Below, piece by piece: positions 59,310 to 64,000 of a stretch of DNA of 64,000 nucleotides; the stretch's first letter is position 1, and each line of letters begins with the position of its first letter. The DNA comes from Armatimonadota bacterium (GTDB lineage Bacteria; Armatimonadota; Zipacnadia; JAUWAU01). Both the position numbers and the translations under genes were made by a program. The stretch lies in the NCBI GenBank assembly GCA_030601885.1, contig JAUWAU010000005.1, positions 186,001 through 250,000 on the forward strand, written 5' to 3'. The notes under the pieces are model-generated. The model did no database searches, was not told the origin of the DNA, and was given only the letters and a program-made list of their open reading frames with translations.

Positions 59310-60581
59310 ATGTATAACCGTCGCACAGCAACTGATTACGTAATCTACGTGTTGGCGTTCCTGGTCGTCGCGCTCGGCGGCGTGGGATTGTACGACATGG
59401 TGCACCCAATACACGTGGGCACGGTACATGCGGGTCAGATGGGCGTAAACGCCCCCGGACGCATCTTTCACCCCTGGGCCGGGCGCACGCGGGTGCGGAT
59501 GTTGATTCTGGGCGTGGACGAACGAGACCGCGACACCGGGCGATCCGACACCGTGATGCTCGCCACGATCAATCCGCAGACGAAGCAGGCCGCCCTGCTG
59601 TCGTTCCCCCGAGACATGTGGGTTTACGTTCCCGGCCATGGGGACGACAAGATCTGCCACGCGTATAATCGTGGTGGTGTCCGTCTCAGCCAACGTACGG
59701 TGGAGCAGTTGGTGGGGCTCAACGTCGATTACTACGCGCGGATCGACTTCTCCGGATTCAAAGACATCGTTGATGTGCTCGGCGGCGTGGACATGGACGT
59801 GGAGAAGACGATGCACTACGATGACCGCCGCGGCAACCTCCACATTCACCTCAGCCCCGGCATGCAGCACCTCGACGGCGAGCAGGCCATGGGGTACGTC
59901 CGCTATCGCAGTGACAGCGATTACCAGCGCATCAAGCGGCAGCAGCACTTCATGCGGGCGCTGATGGAGCAGAAGCTCAAAGCGAAGAACATCCCCCGCC
60001 TTCTGCGGGTGTTGCCTCGCATTGCGGATATGCTGGAGACGGACATGTCTGAGCGGGAGCTGTTCGCCTTGTTTAACCTGCTGCGGGAGATGGAACCGTC
60101 AGCGATCCGCGGCGCGACGGTGCCGGTCAGGGATGGCGAGGGCTCGCCGTATCGGTCGTATCTGCTGCCGGCGGAATACGATGAGCTCATGACCTATCTG
60201 GCCGAGCACCTCGACAGCGAGACGGCGGCGGCATGCAATGTCGAGCTGCGCAATGGGTCCGGTGTCGAAGGCGCAGCGGCGGATGCGGCACGGCGTCTGG
60301 AGGCCAAGGGTTTCCAGATCACGCGGGCAGATAACTGGGAGTCGTTCGAGCACAGGAGCACTGAGGTGCGCTTCAAGCCCGGCGCTCTGCACGCCGCCGA
60401 ATGGGTGACCGAGATACTGGGGTGCGGCGAGGCAGTGCGGGAGACTGATTCGTTAGAATACTACGAGCGAAACGCTCCGCTGCGCGTCGTGATAGGAAGC
60501 GACTACGAGCTACTGCCGCCGGCCCCGATAGAGGCGGAGAGCGACGCTGCCGAGCGCGGCGTCGGGCGCGGCCACACGTAG
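59310..60581 (+). CDS. LytR-CpsA-Psr family wall glycopolymer transferase
   Basis: A 423-residue membrane-anchored enzyme. One N-terminal segment (YVIYVLAFLVVALGGVGLY) is followed by the LCP domain with LILGVDERDRDTGRSDTVML and LLSFPRDMWVYVPGHGDDKI, which hold the arginines and aspartate that bind the polyprenyl phosphate. The last third has a LytR_C domain (VELRNGSGVEGAAADAARRL). LCP proteins attach polymers to peptidoglycan; here a partner for SLH binding may be an acceptor. The order nadD-LCP-rsfS is conserved in many Terrabacteria. Confidence 0.9.
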   Translation: MYNRRTATDYVIYVLAFLVVALGGVGLYDMVHPIHVGTVHAGQMGVNAPGRIFHPWAGRTRVRMLILGVDERDRDTGRSDTVMLATINPQTKQAALLSFPRDMWVYVPGHGDDKICHAYNRGGVRLSQRTVEQLVGLNVDYYARIDFSGFKDIVDVLGGVDMDVEKTMHYDDRRGNLHIHLSPGMQHLDGEQAMGYVRYRSDSDYQRIKRQQHFMRALMEQKLKAKNIPRLLRVLPRIADMLETDMSERELFALFNLLREMEPSAIRGATVPVRDGEGSPYRSYLLPAEYDELMTYLAEHLDSETAAACNVELRNGSGVEGAAADAARRLEAKGFQITRADNWESFEHRSTEVRFKPGALHAAEWVTEILGCGEAVRETDSLEYYERNAPLRVVIGSDYELLPPAPIEAESDAAERGVGRGHT

Positions 60582-60621
60582 CGGGCAGCCGACAGCCGTC
60601 GCGGCCTCGGGGAGGTACAAC

Positions 60622-61014
60622 TTGGGAGACGACGTTGAGTCGAAGGCGCTGCTGATGGCGCGTGCGGCGTCTGCAAGACGCGCCGAGCGCCCCGTGGTGC
60701 TCGATCTGCGGGAGCTTACACTCATCTGCGACTACTTCGTTATCTGCAGCGGCAGATCCACGGTACACACGCGGGCCATTACCGATGCTATCCAGCAGGC
60801 GGCGGACGAAGCCTGCATGGAGCGGCATCACCGTGAGGGCGGGCGAGACGCGAAGTGGATAGTGCTGGACTACGGCGACGTGGTGGTGCACGTGTTTGGC
60901 CCGGAAACGCGGGAGTTCTACGACCTGGAGCGCCTGTGGCGGGAGGCGCGCAGCGTGCCCGTACCGGAGGAGGGCGTCGAAGAGGGCAGCCCGCGGGAGG
61001 CTGCATCGGTGTGA
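60622..61014 (+). CDS. rsfS: Ribosomal silencing factor RsfS
   Basis: A 130-residue RsfS/Iojap protein that binds ribosomal protein L14 and blocks subunit joining. It contains the family pattern LICDYFVICSGRSTVHTRAI and DYGDVVVHVFGPETREFYDLERLW. The TTG at 60622 has GGGGAGG six bases upstream. The stop overlaps the next GTG (GTGA at 61011). Confidence 0.92.
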   Translation: MGDDVESKALLMARAASARRAERPVVLDLRELTLICDYFVICSGRSTVHTRAITDAIQQAADEACMERHHREGGRDAKWIVLDYGDVVVHVFGPETREFYDLERLWREARSVPVPEEGVEEGSPREAASV

Positions 61015-61730
61015 ACCAGTCAGAGCATAGCGTTGATGCAGAGATCAGGGCGCACAAGATCGATACGCTGGTGCGCAGCGCCGATATTCACGTCAGACAG
61101 GGCCGCCTCAGCGATGCCGTCACCGCCTGCCAGGAAGCTCTCGCGCTCGAGCCCGACCACCCCGACGTGCGTGAGCTGCTCGGCGACATACTGGCGCGAC
61201 AGGGAAAACAGCACGCGGCGATAGCCGAGTATCGCGCCGTGTTCGAGGCCCATCCGGACCGCGTCTCGGCCGAGCGCAAGATAGCCGAGTTGAGCCTGCG
61301 CGTGGGGGAGCAGCAGCGACTGCTGGAGCGACAGCGCGAGCTCGTCGAGGATCCCAGCAGACGCGGGCAGGGCAGGGACCGCACGCGAATCGCATTGGTG
61401 AGCAGCCTTGTGCTGCCCGGACTGGGTCAGCTCTGCCTGGGAGCGTACTTCAAAGGCGCCGCGCTCCTGATTCTTGCGCTGGCGCTTCTCTACCACATCG
61501 TAAACAAGGTGCTCCTTGAACCCCTGTCCGTCTTGGTGGGGCAGATGGGGGGGCCAAGCGGCGGATGGCGGGGGGCCTTCGGCCACATCGTCGGGTATTC
61601 GGGTTTCACTAAAGTGCTGCTGCTTGGCGCCTGCTTGCTCATTCTCGGTGCATATGTCTACGGCGTCATTGACACTGTGCGCATAGCCCGCGCGCAGCAG
61701 GATCGGCGCGATGAAGAACTCGGTATATGA
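61011..61730 (+). CDS. TPR protein with C-terminal membrane segments
   Basis: A 239-residue protein with two tetratricopeptide-like repeats (about residues 15-95, AVTACQEALALEPDHPDV and AAIAEYRAVFEAHPDRVSAE) and then three to four hydrophobic segments (IALVSSLVLPGLGQLCLGAY; ALLILALALLYHIVN; VLLLGACLLILGAYVYG). The part near LPGLGQL resembles the TM2-domain motif. It may assemble membrane complexes. The function is unknown. Confidence 0.7.
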   Translation: MNQSEHSVDAEIRAHKIDTLVRSADIHVRQGRLSDAVTACQEALALEPDHPDVRELLGDILARQGKQHAAIAEYRAVFEAHPDRVSAERKIAELSLRVGEQQRLLERQRELVEDPSRRGQGRDRTRIALVSSLVLPGLGQLCLGAYFKGAALLILALALLYHIVNKVLLEPLSVLVGQMGGPSGGWRGAFGHIVGYSGFTKVLLLGACLLILGAYVYGVIDTVRIARAQQDRRDEELGI

Positions 61731-61808
61731 TCGGCGCGCTCGGCGGTGACGGCGCGCGGTACGACTCCCCATGGGGACGCTGTGGCGTCCTTCCGGCGGA
61801 ACTTCCCC

Positions 61809-62147
61809 ATGCGTATCTTCAAGCATCCCATCCTCGGCCCGCTGCCGCCTGCCACACGCGTTCGCATCATCGTGGACGGCCGATCCATCGAGGCCTTCGA
61901 GGACGAGCCCGTGGCGGTGGCCATGATGGCGGCCGGCATCCACGTGTGTCGTCTCACTGAGAAGCGTCGCGAGCCGCGCGGGATCTTCTGCGCGCGAGGG
62001 CAGTGCACCGATTGCATCATGACCGTAGACGGTCGGCCAAATGTGCGCACGTGTGTTACGCCCGTCAAAGAGGGCATGCGCGTGGAAACAGGCGGCGGAG
62101 CGGGGTCTGACCCCGGGAGCCCATGCAGCGCACAGAGCTCGCCATAA
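61809..62147 (+). CDS. 2Fe-2S ferredoxin-like subunit (HcnA/sarcosine-oxidase type)
   Basis: A 112-residue protein with the plant-type 2Fe-2S ligands in the order CARGQCTDC and a later RTC, after a GPLPPATRVRIIVDGRSIEA strand region. This is the small subunit form seen in HcnA, opine oxidases and the N-terminus of sarcosine oxidase alpha. It transfers electrons with the flavoprotein encoded next, whose start lies 25 bases inside its 3' end. The start ATG has a weak ribosome site. Confidence 0.8.
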   Translation: MRIFKHPILGPLPPATRVRIIVDGRSIEAFEDEPVAVAMMAAGIHVCRLTEKRREPRGIFCARGQCTDCIMTVDGRPNVRTCVTPVKEGMRVETGGGAGSDPGSPCSAQSSP

Positions 62148-63205
62148 TCGGCGCCGGATGTGCGGGATTGACTGCCGCCATCGAGGCGGCGCGCGCCGGC
62201 GTCCAGGCGACACTGATTGATGAGCACGCTCGCCCCGGCGGGCAGCTCTTCAAGCAGATCCACAAGTTCTTCGGCAGCCACGCACACCTGGCCGGCGTCC
62301 GCGGTAACGACATCGCCCAATGCCTGCTGGACGAGTGCCGGGACTTGGACGTGCGGGTGCTGCTCTCCACCGTGGCGTACGGCATCTTCCCGGACCGCCT
62401 CATCGGCCTCGGCACGCCCGCGGGCGTTGACGAGTTGCGGGCGGAGCGCATCATCATCGCCACCGGCGCGAGCGAGGACCCGCTCGCCTTCCCGGGCTGG
62501 ACGCTCCCCGGCGTGATGGGCGCCGGGGCCGCGCAAACGATCATGCATGTGCACCGTGTACTGCCCGGGAGGCGCGTGCTCATCGTGGGGGCCGGCAACG
62601 TGGGTTTGATAGTTGGCTTCCAGCTCCGCCAAGCCGGCGCGGAAGTGGTCGCGCTCGTGGAAGCCGCTGAGCACGTTACCGGCTACATGATCCACGCGGC
62701 GAAGCTCATGCGCACTGGCGTGCCCATCCTCCTGCGCCACACCGTCGCCGAGGCCGGCGGAAACGGCAAGGTCGAGCGCGCCGTGGTCAGGCAGTTGGAT
62801 CACAGCGGGGGCGAGCCGCTGACCTTCGATGTCGATTGCATCTGCATTGCCGTGGGCCTCTCGCCCCTCGTGGAGCTGGCGCACATGGCTGAGTGCCGCT
62901 TGGCCTACGTACCCGAGCTCGGTGGACACGTGCCACTCCACGATGAGAACATGGAGACATCCGTGCGGAGCATCTACGTCGCAGGAGACCTCGCGGGGGT
63001 GGAAGAAGCTAACACCGCGATGGACGAGGGCCGACTGGCCGGCGTTGCCGCTGCCGAGTCACTCGGCAAACTGGACGCCGCGCCGGCTGCCGAGCGCAAG
63101 GAGCGCATCCGCGAGCGCCTCGCCGCGCTGCGCCTGGGACCCTTCGGCGAGCACCGGCAAGCTGCCAAGAACAGGCTGATGGCCATCTTGCGGTCGCTTC
63201 GCTGA
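62123..63205 (+). CDS. FAD/NAD(P)-dependent oxidoreductase (HcnB-like)
   Basis: A 360-residue two-dinucleotide flavoprotein. The FAD motif is LAIIGAGCAGLTAAIEAARA, and the NAD(P) motif is VLIVGAGNVGLIVGFQLRQAG. A conserved segment (SIYVAGDLAGVEEANTAMDEG) contacts FAD. It overlaps the ferredoxin gene, so the two should form one complex that oxidises an amino or hydroxy acid. The catalytic third subunit of HcnC type is not seen within the window. Confidence 0.82.
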   Translation: MQRTELAIIGAGCAGLTAAIEAARAGVQATLIDEHARPGGQLFKQIHKFFGSHAHLAGVRGNDIAQCLLDECRDLDVRVLLSTVAYGIFPDRLIGLGTPAGVDELRAERIIIATGASEDPLAFPGWTLPGVMGAGAAQTIMHVHRVLPGRRVLIVGAGNVGLIVGFQLRQAGAEVVALVEAAEHVTGYMIHAAKLMRTGVPILLRHTVAEAGGNGKVERAVVRQLDHSGGEPLTFDVDCICIAVGLSPLVELAHMAECRLAYVPELGGHVPLHDENMETSVRSIYVAGDLAGVEEANTAMDEGRLAGVAAAESLGKLDAAPAAERKERIRERLAALRLGPFGEHRQAAKNRLMAILRSLR

Positions 63206-63242
63206 GCCGGCCACATCGGACGCATTCAAGGGGCGTTGACTT

Positions 63243-64000
63243 GTGGGTATTTGCCTCGGCATCGTCGGCGCGGGCAGACGTGCCGGCGAGCACCTGGAAG
63301 CACTACACCAAATCCCCGAGGCGGAGATAACTGCCATCTGCGATGTGCGGGAAGAGCTTGCCCGGAAGCGCGCGGCGCAGTTCGGCGGACTCGTCTACAC
63401 TGACTTTCACGAGATGCTGGACGCCACCGAGCTGCACGGCATCCTCATTACCACGCCCCCGCTATTGCACCGGGAGCAGACGATCGAGGCGGCTGAGCGC
63501 GGCATCCACGTGCTCATCGAAAAGCCGCTGGCGCTGAGCGTCGAGGACATGAAGGCAATGGCAGCGGCTGTCCAGCAGCAGGGCGTGATCGCCTCCGTGG
63601 GCTATCAGCTCCGCCATCTCTCCACCGTGCACGAAGCCCGGCGGCTGCTGGATGGGCGGCCGATAGCCGCGGTGGCGGCGCACTACTACTGGACTGTGCC
63701 ACTGGTGGAGTGGATCAAGGACAAGGACCTCGCGGGCGGTCAGATGGTGGATCAGGTCACGCACCTCATCGATCTGTGTCGCCTTTTCGCCGGCGAGGTG
63801 GAGTCGGTGAGCGCCGCCTACACCAACGTAACCCGCCAGGACGTCCCCGGCTTCAACAACTGGGATGCCTGTGCGGTGACGATGACCTTCCAGAGCGGCG
63901 CCGTGGGCAGCGTGCACAGCACCTATGCGCTGTTCCCGGGAATCCCTGCCGGAACCGAGCTGGCGATCATCGCCGATGAGCTGCTGCTGCGCATCGACCC
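63243..64000 (+). CDS. Gfo/Idh/MocA-family oxidoreductase, C-terminal part missing
   Basis: About 252 residues are visible up to the right edge. It has the Rossmann motif LGIVGAGRRAGEHLEAL and the EKPLALSVED signature with the catalytic lysine, and then the start of the substrate domain. I chose the GTG at 63243 because AGGGG lies nine bases upstream. It is a second member of the family in this window (the other is at 12774-13796). The substrate is unknown. Confidence 0.8.
   Translation, partial: MGICLGIVGAGRRAGEHLEALHQIPEAEITAICDVREELARKRAAQFGGLVYTDFHEMLDATELHGILITTPPLLHREQTIEAAERGIHVLIEKPLALSVEDMKAMAAAVQQQGVIASVGYQLRHLSTVHEARRLLDGRPIAAVAAHYYWTVPLVEWIKDKDLAGGQMVDQVTHLIDLCRLFAGEVESVSAAYTNVTRQDVPGFNNWDACAVTMTFQSGAVGSVHSTYALFPGIPAGTELAIIADELLLRID

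Noticed and set aside
1-64000. tRNA and rRNA genes
   Set aside because: I scanned for T-loop and CCA-type patterns and for conserved rRNA stretches and found none that I could support; a covariance-model scan would decide.

Overview
The window is about 64 kb of high-GC bacterial chromosome. It is densely coding, with short intergenic gaps, no rRNA or tRNA gene that I could find, no CRISPR array and no transposase. The gene content points to a diderm member of the Terrabacteria, with Armatimonadota or a related uncultured lineage as the best guess. An SLH-domain outer-membrane porin, a TolC-like channel and a PorV-like barrel show an outer membrane. SepF, a YggT/YggS/YggU division-type cluster, a DUF951 protein and a LytR-CpsA-Psr protein are more typical of Firmicutes, Actinobacteria and Cyanobacteria. 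The phylum is an inference; no marker gene here settles it.

Layout. 1-4.2 kb (minus): the start of an unknown protein with a clear promoter, a sugar-phosphate nucleotidyltransferase, and an ABC-2 exporter followed by two small envelope proteins. 4.4-7.6 kb (plus): an MrfB/YprB-like exonuclease, an MFS transporter and a DUF2993 protein whose 3' end runs into a MITE-like element. 7.8-14.4 kb (minus): two M16-like proteins without the zinc motif, an acyl-CoA ligase, a hotdog thioesterase, a Gfo/Idh/MocA oxidoreductase and a small membrane protein. 14.6-22.6 kb: a TIM-barrel-like protein, a rubrerythrin-like protein, the SLH porin with a long leader, a PorV-like barrel, and a run of small metabolic genes (DUF951, YkgJ, SRPBCC, FAD dehydrogenase). 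22.8-27.7 kb: a decayed gene fragment, an overlapping DHH phosphoesterase / PD-(D/E)XK nuclease pair, and a divergent MrfA/YprA-like helicase. 27.8-35.4 kb: a formylglycine-enzyme-fold protein, a lipoprotein, tyrS, a radical SAM/SPASM protein, a tandem pair of paralogous membrane proteins, and an unusual XPF-like plus NucS-like nuclease fusion.

35.7-41.5 kb (plus) is one tight operon: MarR regulator, TolC-like channel, a MacA-like adaptor with a very long coiled coil, and a MacB-like ATPase and permease. 41.8-53.8 kb (minus) carries a 1299-residue methyltransferase-like/PQQ-propeller/LamG protein, a GH51-type arabinofuranosidase, a heterodimeric ABC exporter and a secreted protein. 53.5-58.4 kb (minus) is the division-type cluster: zinc-ribbon/proline-rich protein, yggS, sepF, proC, yggT, CPBP protease, yggU. 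It is divergent from nadD-LCP-rsfS-TPR (58.6-61.7 kb, plus), which appears to start from a leaderless promoter. The right end holds a 2Fe-2S/FAD dehydrogenase pair and a truncated Gfo/Idh/MocA oxidoreductase.

Two themes stand out. First, DNA-repair-type nucleases are numerous: MrfA, MrfB, DHH plus PD-(D/E)XK, and XPF-HhH-NucS. Second, several families of short interspersed repeats sit at gene edges and in three cases have become part of coding sequence. Several promoters match the sigma-70 consensus closely, with 17-base spacing.
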